Positions 26,528 through 33,233 of a stretch of 33,233 nucleotides of DNA are shown in pieces (positions within the stretch are counted from its first letter, which is position 1; each line of letters begins with the position of its first letter). Made by a program: the position numbers and the translations under genes. Where the stretch lies: the NCBI GenBank assembly GCA_947474455.1, contig CANJIL010000033.1:1-33233 (forward strand), in the 5' to 3' direction. The notes under the pieces are model-generated. The model did not search any database and was not told where the DNA came from. It worked only from the letters and a program-made list of their open reading frames with translations. This DNA is from Hyphomonadaceae bacterium. GTDB lineage: Bacteria; Pseudomonadota; Alphaproteobacteria; Caulobacterales; Hyphomonadaceae.

Positions 26528-26530
26528 GGG

Positions 26531-27670
26531 TCACTCTCCGTCGATGCGTCGCCAGCCCTCGACCGTAAGCCCATATCCGTCAAGGCCCGGCAGCGCATTA
26601 GGCCGCGTATTGCTCATCAGGATCATGCGACGAACGCCCAGGTCCTTCAGGATCTGCGCCCCGACGCCGTATTCACGCAGCGGGTGAGCTGGCTCTTCCG
26701 CGGCGTGAACGCCATGCCCGCCCAGCGCCCGCGCGATCTCCTCGCCCATGCTCATGCGCACGAACACAGCGACGCCGGGCTCGTCGGCGGCCGCCAGTTT
26801 CTCCATCGCCCGCCGCACCAGCCCCTCGCGTTTGCCCGCCTCGCCCAGGAAATCCGAAAGGAAGTCGACCCGGTGCACGCGCACCAGCGTGGGCTGATCG
26901 CCTAGCACCTGCCCCTTCACCAGCGCGACATGCTCGGCGCCGTCCAGCGTGTTGCGGAACACCACGACGCGGAACTTGCCGCCCCAGGCGCTTTCGAAAT
27001 CGCTCTCGATACGTCGCTCGAGAAACCTGTCATGCCGCCGCCGCCACGCGATCAGATCAGCGATGGTGCCGATCTTCATCCCGTGCAGCTGTGCGACCGT
27101 CACCAGCTCCGGCAACCGCGCCATCGAGCCATCATCGTTCATGATCTCGCAGATCACCGCCGCCGGATACAAGCCCGCCAGCCGCGAAATATCGACGCTC
27201 GCTTCTGTATGACCGGCGCGCACCAGCACGCCGCCTTCCCGCGCCACAAGCGGAAACACATGCCCCGGCGAGACGATGTCTGGCGCCGCCTTCGTCGGGT
27301 CGATTGCCACCGCAATCGTGTGCGCGCGGTCATGGGCGGAGATGCCGGTGGTGACGCCTTCCCGCGCCTCGATAGAAACGGTGAAGGCTGTCTTCATGCT
27401 CTCGCGGTTCTCCCGCGCCATCATGTCGAGGTCGAGCGCGCGCGCCCGGTCGCGCGTCAGCGACAGGCAGATCAAGCCACGCCCATGCTTCGCCATGAAG
27501 TTGACTTGCGCCGGCGTCGCAAACTGCGCCGGAATGATAAGGTCGCCCTCATTCTCGCGGTCCTCCGCATCGACGAGGATGTACATCCTCCCGTTACGCG
27601 CCTCCTCGACGATCTCCTCGATTGGAGAGATCGCTGCCGAGAAATCGTGCTTCTCCTGATGATCTTTCAC
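26531..27670 (-). CDS. ribB: 3,4-dihydroxy-2-butanone-4-phosphate synthase with a degenerate GTP cyclohydrolase II-like C-terminal domain
   Basis: This two-domain protein is about 380 residues long. The N-terminal RibB domain is complete: LVDAEDRENEGDLIIP holds the acidic metal site, and VLVRAGHTEASVDISRLAG and ICEIMNDDGSMAR follow. It makes the four-carbon riboflavin precursor from ribulose 5-phosphate. The C-terminal half (from about residue 225) aligns by position with GTP cyclohydrolase II, but its zinc Cys region is replaced by LVRVHRVDFLSDFLGEAGK, without any Cys. The QEGRGIGL-type active-site segment is also absent (RMSMGEEIARAL instead). Cyclohydrolase activity is therefore unlikely. 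The GTG at 27670 overlaps the ribE stop (GTGA); an in-frame GTG lies at 27679. Confidence 0.93.
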   Translation of the reverse strand: MKDHQEKHDFSAAISPIEEIVEEARNGRMYILVDAEDRENEGDLIIPAQFATPAQVNFMAKHGRGLICLSLTRDRARALDLDMMARENRESMKTAFTVSIEAREGVTTGISAHDRAHTIAVAIDPTKAAPDIVSPGHVFPLVAREGGVLVRAGHTEASVDISRLAGLYPAAVICEIMNDDGSMARLPELVTVAQLHGMKIGTIADLIAWRRRHDRFLERRIESDFESAWGGKFRVVVFRNTLDGAEHVALVKGQVLGDQPTLVRVHRVDFLSDFLGEAGKREGLVRRAMEKLAAADEPGVAVFVRMSMGEEIARALGGHGVHAAEEPAHPLREYGVGAQILKDLGVRRMILMSNTRPNALPGLDGYGLTVEGWRRIDGE

Positions 27671-28287
27671 GACCGCCACTCAAGCATGCGCGCGACATAC
27701 CGCGCCAGCATGTCCACTTCCAGATTGACCCGATCACCCGCCGTCAACGCGCCTAGCGTCGTGACCGCAAGCGTATGGGGAATTATCGCGACCTCGAACC
27801 AGTGCGCCCCATCGCTCTTACCCACGCCCGACACTGTCAGTGACACGCCGTCCACGCAGATCGATCCCTTCTCGGCGAGGAACTTCGCCAGCGGCTCAGC
27901 GATCTCGATCCTGATGCGCCGGCTGTCGCCGTCCGGCGCGATCGATTTCACGATCCCCAGCCCATCGACGTGTCCATAGACCAGATGCCCGCCGAGCTGG
28001 TCGCCAATCTTCAGCGACAATTCCAGGTTGACGTGCGAGCCCGCCATCCAGCGTCCGAGCGTCGTTCGAGACAACGTCTCGGGTATCGCCTCAACCAGCC
28101 ACCACGCCCCCCCAAACTCCTTCGCGCCGAAATCCACCACAGTCAGACACACGCCTGAATGCTGGATCGACGCGCCCAGCTGGACCGCGCTGGCGGGATA
28201 GACGCTTTCAATGCGAACACGCCGCAGCCCGTTGACATCCTCGACGGACCTTACACGGCCCACATCGGTGACAAGTCCGGTGAACAT
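27667..28287 (-). CDS. ribE: riboflavin synthase alpha subunit
   Basis: Riboflavin synthase, 206 residues, which dismutates two lumazine molecules to riboflavin. It has two lumazine-binding repeats: one from MFTGLVTDVGRV, and a second from LGGHLVYGHVDGLG at about residue 97. IQHSGVCLTV in the first and GSICVDGVSLTV in the second are matching repeat motifs. AGGA lies 7 bases before the ATG. It follows the ribD reductase gene after 168 bases in which I see no gene and no FMN riboswitch consensus. Its stop overlaps the ribB start. Confidence 0.95.
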   Translation of the reverse strand: MFTGLVTDVGRVRSVEDVNGLRRVRIESVYPASAVQLGASIQHSGVCLTVVDFGAKEFGGAWWLVEAIPETLSRTTLGRWMAGSHVNLELSLKIGDQLGGHLVYGHVDGLGIVKSIAPDGDSRRIRIEIAEPLAKFLAEKGSICVDGVSLTVSGVGKSDGAHWFEVAIIPHTLAVTTLGALTAGDRVNLEVDMLARYVARMLEWRS

Positions 28288-28455
28288 TCAAACATCCTGA
28301 GCCGATCCGACCGGGGTCGGCGGAATGCCGCTACGCCGGTCCGGGCCGCATGACAACCTTTGCCACGCCACAGGTAGGCTTTCCGCCTCTCAACGCCAAG
28401 CCGAACCGCCAAATGTAGTTGCGGGGAGCCCGGCCACAGCCGCTGCGAACGCGAA

Positions 28456-29139
28456 CTAGATCCGCGCGTAGCTTTCCCAGAGATCAGCGCCCAGCTCACG
28501 CACGCTCGTCCGCGTAAACCCCGGCGCGGCATCCAGCGCCTGCAGTCCGAGCGCCCCAAGACAAGGCCGCCCGTCACCGCCCAGCAGCACCGGCGCCCTG
28601 AACCACTCGATGCGATCCACTAGCCCCGCACGCACGAACGACGCGGCAAGCTGCCCGCCGCCCTCCACCAGCATCGACGCAACGCCAGCACGCTGCGCCG
28701 AGTTCATCATCTCCACGAGGGAAACGCTGCTCGACCCCACGCCCGCCGGCAGCATCCAGAATTGCAGCCCCCTCGTGGAAGGCCAGCGCTCCAGATCCAT
28801 CGTCTCAAGAGTTGCAACCGCCACCGGCCCCATCTCCAGCATCGAGAACAGCTTCGCGCTCGCCGGCACCCGTCCACGGCTGTCCGCTACCACACGCAAA
28901 GGCTGCTTCGCAGGCATCGGATCCGTGCGCGCCGTCAGCTCCGGATCGTCGGCCAGCACCGTCTCGGATCCTACAATCACAGCATCGTGTGATGCGCGCA
29001 GACGATGCACAGCCGCCCGCGCCGCCTCGCCGGTGATCCACTTGCTCTGCCCGTTCGCCAGTGCGATCCGCCCGTCGAGCGACGTCGCCAGCTTCAGGGT
29101 GATGGTCGGTCGGCCGGAAGAGGCGCCCACGCTGCTCAT
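28456..29139 (-). CDS. RibD reductase domain alone (5-amino-6-(5-phosphoribosylamino)uracil reductase)
   Basis: A 227-residue protein equal to the C-terminal half of RibD, with the dihydrofolate-reductase-like fold. [20 protein letters not shown] opens the domain, [21 protein letters not shown] binds NADPH and substrate, and [14 protein letters not shown] is the other family hallmark. The N-terminal zinc deaminase domain of normal RibD (about 360 residues in all) is missing. It is not lost to a frameshift, because the ATG overlaps the nrdR stop (ATGA) and nrdR is intact. The deaminase step must come from another gene. I give no symbol because ribD normally means the two-domain enzyme. Confidence 0.92.
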   Translation of the reverse strand: MSSVGASSGRPTITLKLATSLDGRIALANGQSKWITGEAARAAVHRLRASHDAVIVGSETVLADDPELTARTDPMPAKQPLRVVADSRGRVPASAKLFSMLEMGPVAVATLETMDLERWPSTRGLQFWMLPAGVGSSSVSLVEMMNSAQRAGVASMLVEGGGQLAASFVRAGLVDRIEWFRAPVLLGGDGRPCLGALGLQALDAAPGFTRTSVRELGADLWESYARI

Positions 29140-29609
29140 TCCTTCTCGCCGTCGCCGTCCTCATCGATCTGGGAGGCCACGAACGCCGCGAAATCGGCCG
29201 GCGACTTGAAGTCCTTATAGACCGACGCATAGCGAACGAAGCCGACCGGATCGAGCCCGCTCAGCGCCTCCATCACCATCTCGCCGATGTCGGACGTCTT
29301 GATCTCGCTCTCGCCCATGTTCTCAAGCTGGCGCACAATGCCCGAGATCATGTGGTCGAGCTGGTCTTCGCTCACCGGTCGCTTCTGCAGGGCTATCTTC
29401 AGCGACCGCCTCAGCTTGTCGCGCTCGAACGCAGCCTTGCGGCCGTCGCGCTTCACCACGATGAGGTCGCGCAGCTGAACGCGTTCGAACGTCGTGAACC
29501 TGCCGCCACAATTCGTGCAGCCGCGACGCCTGCGCACCGCGGTATCTTCTTCAGCCGGCCGGCTGTCCTTCACAACTGAATCTGCGAACCCGCAGTAAGG
29601 ACAGCGCAA
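29136..29609 (-). CDS. nrdR: transcriptional repressor NrdR
   Basis: NrdR, 157 residues, the nucleotide-sensing repressor of ribonucleotide reductase genes. The zinc ribbon uses Cys3, Cys6, Cys31 and Cys34 ([20 protein letters not shown]). An ATP-cone domain follows from about residue 48 ([18 protein letters not shown]). The start codon is TTG at 29609, with GGGGG 5 bases upstream; the family always begins MRCP, which fixes this start. It starts three bases after the glyA stop and overlaps the ribD-like gene by four bases. Confidence 0.97.
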   Translation of the reverse strand: MRCPYCGFADSVVKDSRPAEEDTAVRRRRGCTNCGGRFTTFERVQLRDLIVVKRDGRKAAFERDKLRRSLKIALQKRPVSEDQLDHMISGIVRQLENMGESEIKTSDIGEMVMEALSGLDPVGFVRYASVYKDFKSPADFAAFVASQIDEDGDGEKE

Positions 29610-29612
29610 ATA

Positions 29613-30911
29613 TCACCCCCACGGAGCCGCATAGATTGGGAAGCGCGCAGTAAGCGCCATCACCTCTTCGCGCACCTTACCTTCGACGGCGGCTGTGTCG
29701 CCGCCCGCCGCCAGCGCATCGACGATCTCGATCATCCAACGCCCGACCTGCCTGAACTCGACAGTGCCGAAGCCGCGCGTCGTCGCCGCGGGCGAGCCCA
29801 CGCGCACGCCCGACGTCACCATCGGCTTCTCGGGATCGAACGGCACGCCGTTCTTGTTGCAGGTGATATAGGCGCGCTCCAGCGCCTTCTCGGTCGCATT
29901 GCCCTTCACACCCTTCGGACGCAGGTCGACCAGCATCAGATGCGTATCGGTCCCACCCGACACGATATCGAGTCCGCCGACCTTCAGCGTCTCCGCCAGC
30001 ACGCGCGCATTGTCGATCACCGCCTGCGCATACGTCTTGAACGAAGGCTTCGCGGCCTCGGCAAATGCCACAGCCTTGCCAGCGATGACATGCATCAGCG
30101 GCCCACCCTGGATGCCCGGAAACACCGCCGAGTTCACCTTCTTCGCAATGTCGGCATCGTTGGTCAGCACCATGCCGCCACGTGGCCCGCGCAACGTCTT
30201 GTGCGTCGTCGTCGTCACCACATGGGCATGACCCAGCGGGCTTGGGATCAGCCCCGCCGCCACGAGACCAGCGAAGTGGGCCATGTCCACCATGAAGAAG
30301 GCGCCGACTTCATCCGCGATCGCGCGGAACTGCGCGAAGTCGATCGTGCGTGAATAGGCAGAGCCGCCCGCGATGATCAGCTTCGGTTGGGATTCCTTCG
30401 CCGCCTTCCGCACGTCGTCGAAATCGATCCGACCGTCCTGGAGCCGCACGCCATAGGAATGCGCCTTGAACCATTTGCCTGACTGGTTGGCCTTGGCGCC
30501 GTGTGTCAGGTGCCCGCCCGCATCCAGGCTCATCCCGAGGATACTGTCACCCGGGGAGATCAGCGCGTTGAACACCGCCTGGTTCGCTTGGCTGCCTGAC
30601 GAAGGCTGCACGTTGGCGAACTCGCAGTTGAACAGCTGCTTGGCCCTCTCGATCGCCAGCGTCTCCACTTCGTCTACGAACTCGCAGCCGCCGTAATACC
30701 GTTTGCCCGGATATCCTTCCGCGTACTTGTTGGTCAGCAACGAGCCCTGTGCTTCCAGCACGGCCCGCGAGACTATGTTTTCCGACGCGATCAACTCGAT
30801 TTGATGCGACTGGCGACCAAGCTCTTCGCCGATCCACTTGGCGATTACTGGATCAGCTTCCGAAAGACCGGCCGAAAAGAACCCTTTGGCGAGGGTATTC
30901 GACTGGCTCAT
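29613..30911 (-). CDS. glyA: serine hydroxymethyltransferase
   Basis: Serine hydroxymethyltransferase, 432 residues, a PLP enzyme that interconverts serine and glycine and loads one-carbon units on tetrahydrofolate. [20 protein letters not shown] and [20 protein letters not shown] are family signatures. The PLP lysine is Lys238 in [13 protein letters not shown]. It starts at ATG 30911 with GGAG 8 bases upstream. It leads the long minus-strand operon glyA-nrdR-ribD(reductase)-ribE-ribB-ribH-nusB-thiL, an arrangement common in Caulobacterales and relatives. The 250 bases upstream (30912-31161) are a divergent intergenic region where no gene is seen. Confidence 0.97.
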   Translation of the reverse strand: MSQSNTLAKGFFSAGLSEADPVIAKWIGEELGRQSHQIELIASENIVSRAVLEAQGSLLTNKYAEGYPGKRYYGGCEFVDEVETLAIERAKQLFNCEFANVQPSSGSQANQAVFNALISPGDSILGMSLDAGGHLTHGAKANQSGKWFKAHSYGVRLQDGRIDFDDVRKAAKESQPKLIIAGGSAYSRTIDFAQFRAIADEVGAFFMVDMAHFAGLVAAGLIPSPLGHAHVVTTTTHKTLRGPRGGMVLTNDADIAKKVNSAVFPGIQGGPLMHVIAGKAVAFAEAAKPSFKTYAQAVIDNARVLAETLKVGGLDIVSGGTDTHLMLVDLRPKGVKGNATEKALERAYITCNKNGVPFDPEKPMVTSGVRVGSPAATTRGFGTVEFRQVGRWMIEIVDALAAGGDTAAVEGKVREEVMALTARFPIYAAPWG

Positions 30912-31161
30912 TGGCGCGACTCCAAGCGTTTAGTGGCGGATTTCACGGGCGATACGGGCTCGTCATGCCGTTGGCAAGTGTTGCAGCAACTTTGTAGAAT
31001 TCCGATTCCTGCGGTCAGCAACCACGAAGACTTTGGGGCTGCCTGGATGGATCAGAATCAGTATTCCGGCTCAACTCACGGTCAGCTACTTGGCGTAGTC
31101 GGCAATCTCAGGAGGAAACACGTCGAACCCGGCGCGTCGACGGGTCGAGTGGTTAGAAGAG

Positions 31162-31597
31162 ATGCCAGAAGCATCTGGCAATTGTGCGCAATCAAACGAC
31201 AGCTCGCTCCGAATGACTTCGGAAATCGTAGCGTCATTTGTCTCGAACAACCCGGCGACCACCGAAAACCTTCCCGACGTGATCGGGTCCCTCTACCGCA
31301 CCGTCGCCTCGCTCCCGGACGCGGAAGAGGCGAAACCAGGTGAAAAACTTAGACCAGCCGTTCCTGTCGGCAAGTCGATCACTGACGACCACCTCGTCTT
31401 CTGCGAAACCGGCCGGAGGCTGAAGATGCTATGTGCGCTCGAGCTACAACATGAGCCCCGACGACTGCCGCCGCCGCTGGTCCCTGCAGGCTGACTATCC
31501 GATGGTCGCTCCTTTCCGAACCGGACGCCGCAGCGCCTTCGCCAGGAAAATCGGGCCGGGCAAGGGCGTGCGAAAGACGCGCGAACCAGCCGGCTAA
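31162..31597 (+). pseudogene. MucR/Ros-family zinc-finger regulator, frameshifted
   Basis: The first frame (to 31431) reads as a MucR N-terminus: MTSEIVASFVSNNPATTENL, VIGSLYRTVASL, then KLRPAVPVGKSITDDHLVFC and GRRLKML. The family continues there with KRHL plus about 7 residues and NMTPEEYR. Instead, four bases (31432-31435) replace the twelve for KRHL, and the homology resumes in another frame at 31436: RSSYNMSPDDCRRRWSLQAD, YPMVAPFRTGRRSAFARKIG, ending at 31597. An eight-base deletion explains this. The zinc-finger His is lost, and the first frame runs out at 31494 in unrelated sequence. The protein should not bind DNA normally, unless this is an assembly error. MucR regulators control surface polysaccharide, motility and cell cycle genes. 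Its last bases overlap the convergent small gene at 31594. Confidence 0.88.
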
Positions 31598-31830
31598 GCG
31601 ATCCAACCCTTCCCGCCGGACTTATTCGCCGTTCCACCTGCACCCCGCAACTTGCCTCGCACATAAGCCAGCTTCGCCCGCGCCAGCCGCTGGATATCGC
31701 CCTGCGCCGCATTCGCCGGCGCCGTGAAGGCCACTTCCAGCCCGTCCCCTGCTGACACCGCCCGCACTTCCATGGCGCCGCCGATGCGGTTCATCTCGAT
31801 CAGGATTTCGCTGTCAGGGTCCTCGGCCAT
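31594..31830 (-). CDS. small conserved hypothetical protein
   Basis: A 78-residue protein starting at ATG 31830. EILIEMNRIGGAMEVRAVSAGDG and VAFTAPANAAQGDIQRLARAK suggest a small alpha/beta fold with a basic, Gly-rich tail ending in WIA. It resembles small hypothetical proteins found in alphaproteobacterial genomes (possibly DUF6898), but I am not sure of the family. It has no Cys, no signal peptide and no membrane segment. It converges on the mucR pseudogene with a four-base overlap, so it lies near the glyA operon but is not in it. Confidence 0.75.
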   Translation of the reverse strand: MAEDPDSEILIEMNRIGGAMEVRAVSAGDGLEVAFTAPANAAQGDIQRLARAKLAYVRGKLRGAGGTANKSGGKGWIA

Positions 31831-31895
31831 GCGCCACTAGCTAGCCGCAAGTCCAGTTCGGCCGCAACTTCGTCCCCGCCAGGCTTGGCGAGGGC

Positions 31896-31939
31896 AAAAA
31901 AAGACAGCGAGAAAGCAGATCTCATCTGCTGTCTCGCTG
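31896..31939 (-). terminator. rho-independent terminator after the secreted protein gene
   Basis: An inverted repeat pairs 31905-31912 with 31932-31939 and 31915-31920 with 31924-31929, with one two-base internal mismatch and a three-base loop. On the minus strand it is followed within two bases by seven T residues (31902-31896). It lies 27 bases beyond the stop at 31966. Confidence 0.88.
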
Positions 31940-31965
31940 CCCTGTCGTCAGCTATGCTGTATGGC

Positions 31966-32994
31966 CTACTCTTCTTCCTTCACACCGGCGAAGATGGCCT
32001 TCCGGGCGCCGTTCTTGCGGCCCTCGCGCTCATAGGCGCGTGCGCCCGACAGCAGGTTGAACATGCTGTAATTGCCTTCGTGGCATGCATACTCGTAGAG
32101 TGTATCGCTCGTCGGATTGAATGGCATCTCGCCCTTCCACGTCTGCGTGTACCTGCCGGGGTCTTCGACCGTGTATTGATAGATGACTTGGCCGTCCTTG
32201 TTGCGCGTGAAGCGCTCCGTCACCTTGCCCTTGTCCGAGATAAAACCGCCCTGACGAGGCATGACGTTCGTGGTCTCAACGACAAGGGCGTCGCCTTCAT
32301 AATGACCGATCGACTCGCCAGCCCATTTCGGCACGGCGGGGTTGCGCGTGCCGTTGATCGGAATGACCCGCACTTCGTGGATCATTTCCATAAGGATCAT
32401 CACGTGCGTCGGCGTCTGAACAATCTGGAGGTTGTTGTTGTACATCGTGTTGGTCATCACCGGACCGTTGGTCGGGAAATAGACGCAACGCTCGGACATT
32501 CCGCGATCCTCGGGGTTATCACTCTTGAAGTCGGCATATTGCTCCTCATCCGAAGCAATGTTGCCAGCCGGGCGCTTGGGCGGATTGATGTAAGGGATCT
32601 GGCCGTTGGCGGGCTCGATGATCCAGGACGAACGATACTGCCCGTCGATCTTGCCGAGGTCAGCGCCCGGATCCATCCAGAAGCGGTTATACGCCCGGTC
32701 CGGGTTCGCGTCCGTCAGCAGCTCTGCCGGGGAAAGCGCGGCTTCTTCTTTCGCAACGCGCGTGTAGATGTTGCGATTGAAGAGCTTCTGCCGTTCCTCT
32801 TCGCTGACGATCAGGCCGCTCGCCCCATCGGGCCGGGTCATCGATGTCAGCGAGGCGGTGGTGAAGACGCCCTGCAGGTCCGGCGCGCCCCAGCTGGTCT
32901 TGGGCGGATTGTAAGAGGGCGCAGCCTGCGCCAGGGCGGCCGGCGCCATCGCGACAGCGCATATGGCCGAAGCCAGAATCGACGAATACTTCAC
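31966..32994 (-). CDS. secreted protein of unknown function, tandem copy 1
   Basis: A 342-residue protein with a clean signal peptide (MKYSSILASAICAVAMAPAALAQ, cleavage near residue 23). The mature region starts with WGAPDLQGVFTTASLTSM. Related proteins, usually annotated as hypothetical and often present in several copies, occur in sphingomonads, caulobacters and acidobacteria. The middle contains RCVYFPTNGPVM, followed by VMILMEMIHEVRVIPINGT, WAGESIGHYEGDALVVETTN and YEYACHEGNYSMFNLLSGAR. No catalytic motif is recognised. The start is GTG at 32994 with AGGG 8 bases upstream. A second copy lies upstream on the same strand, separated by 90 bases and a strong stem-loop, and a terminator follows this copy. 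Confidence 0.88.
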   Translation of the reverse strand: MKYSSILASAICAVAMAPAALAQAAPSYNPPKTSWGAPDLQGVFTTASLTSMTRPDGASGLIVSEEERQKLFNRNIYTRVAKEEAALSPAELLTDANPDRAYNRFWMDPGADLGKIDGQYRSSWIIEPANGQIPYINPPKRPAGNIASDEEQYADFKSDNPEDRGMSERCVYFPTNGPVMTNTMYNNNLQIVQTPTHVMILMEMIHEVRVIPINGTRNPAVPKWAGESIGHYEGDALVVETTNVMPRQGGFISDKGKVTERFTRNKDGQVIYQYTVEDPGRYTQTWKGEMPFNPTSDTLYEYACHEGNYSMFNLLSGARAYEREGRKNGARKAIFAGVKEEE

Positions 32995-33018
32995 GGTGTA
33001 TTCCCTTCATTGGACGAA

Positions 33019-33053
33019 TGCCCGCCACGTCGTGTGTCGCGACGTGGCGGGCA
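33019..33053. other. perfect 14-base-pair stem-loop between the tandem copies
   Basis: Bases 33019-33032 pair perfectly with 33040-33053 around a seven-base loop. The stem is GC-rich. It lies 32 bases after the stop of copy 2 and 25 bases before the start of copy 1. No T run follows on either strand, so it is not a standard terminator. It may stabilise mRNA or reduce read-through between the two genes. Confidence 0.85.
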
Positions 33054-33084
33054 ATGTCATTAAGCCCCAGGCGAAGAGCCAGCT

Positions 33085-33233
33085 TTACTCGTCCGCCTCT
33101 TTGACCCCGGCGAAGATGGCCTTGCGCTCGCCGTTCTTGCGGCCCTCGCGCTCATAGGCGCGGGCTCCGGAGAGCAGGTTGAACATGCTGTAATTGCCTT
33201 CGTGGCAGGCATACTCGTACAGCGGCTCCGGAG
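33085..33233 (-). CDS. secreted protein, tandem copy 2, C-terminal end only (cut by window edge)
   Basis: The last 48 residues of a second copy of the preceding family, ending in a TAA at 33085. It reads LYEYACHEGNYSMFNLLSG, then ARAYEREGRKNGERKAIFAG and VKEADE. It differs from copy 1 at only a few positions over this stretch (for example NGERKA against NGARKA, and the last residues). The DNA identity is high, consistent with recent duplication or gene conversion. The rest of the gene lies beyond the window. Its function is unknown, as for copy 1. Confidence 0.9.
   Translation of the reverse strand, partial: PEPLYEYACHEGNYSMFNLLSGARAYEREGRKNGERKAIFAGVKEADE

Noticed and set aside
28288-28455. 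FMN riboswitch between the RibD-reductase gene and ribE
   Set aside because: No RFN-type consensus (AGGG/GGGCAGG blocks with the conserved GATGGGAGAAGGA-like end) is visible on the coding strand.
31885-33063. A 392-residue forward frame opposite the secreted protein
   Set aside because: It is the antisense shadow of copy 1, which has a signal peptide, a ribosome binding site and a terminator.
1-33233. CRISPR array, restriction-modification, toxin-antitoxin or other defence genes
   Set aside because: No regularly spaced repeats, cas genes or recognisable defence domains were seen; most of the window is conserved housekeeping DNA.

Overview
The window looks like chromosome from a high-GC alphaproteobacterium, most likely of the Caulobacterales/Hyphomonadaceae type. 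The main reasons are two conserved alphaproteobacterial gene blocks. One is glyA-nrdR-ribD-ribE-ribB-ribH-nusB-thiL. The other is plsX-fabH-ihfA-merR, next to a ubiquinol-cytochrome c chaperone gene and a divergent BamE/SmpA-type lipoprotein gene. Large TonB-dependent receptors and a MucR-type regulator also fit. The genus cannot be fixed from the sequence alone.

Layout. 1-2700: a metY-type sulfhydrylase gene (minus strand), preceded on its coding strand by a possible pseudoknot leader, then an IS110 transposase remnant and about 600 bases of unrecognised scar DNA. 2703-8277: two divergent TonB-dependent receptors separated by about 500 bases, the second followed by a clear terminator. 8304-11580: an EF-P beta-lysylation cluster (epmB, a small lipoprotein, epmA; divergent efp). 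11577-15910: a CPA2/Kef-type antiporter, a ModE-like DNA-binding protein, and a translationally coupled pair of aminotransferase and Nit1-like amidase. 16161-19318: a Wzy/O-antigen-ligase-like membrane protein, a family 2 glycosyltransferase and a secreted GH16 glycanase. 19490-19659: tRNA-Val(UAC) and tRNA-Pro(GGG). 19760-23451: merR, ihfA, fabH, plsX and the cytochrome bc1 assembly chaperone. 23614-24602: a BamE-like lipoprotein and an exported hypothetical protein. 24638-30911: the thiamine, riboflavin, nrdR and glyA operon. 31162-31830: a frameshifted MucR gene and a small conserved hypothetical. 31896-33233: two tandem copies of a secreted protein family, the second cut by the window edge.

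How the genes work together. EpmB and EpmA make and attach beta-lysine to EF-P, which is encoded next door. The aminotransferase and Nit1-like amidase fit a metabolite damage and repair couple, in which transamination of glutathione by-products is cleaned up by the amidase. The riboflavin operon is unusual. RibD has only its reductase domain, and the C-terminal GTP cyclohydrolase II-like half of RibB lacks its zinc cysteines. The first two activities of riboflavin synthesis must therefore be encoded elsewhere or be missing.

I did not find a defence island, a CRISPR array, a prophage or an obviously new multi-gene system. The best candidates for a second look are the incomplete riboflavin cluster, the disrupted mucR, the aminotransferase/Nit1 pair, the lipoprotein inside the EF-P modification cluster, and the duplicated secreted protein with its strong intergenic stem-loops.
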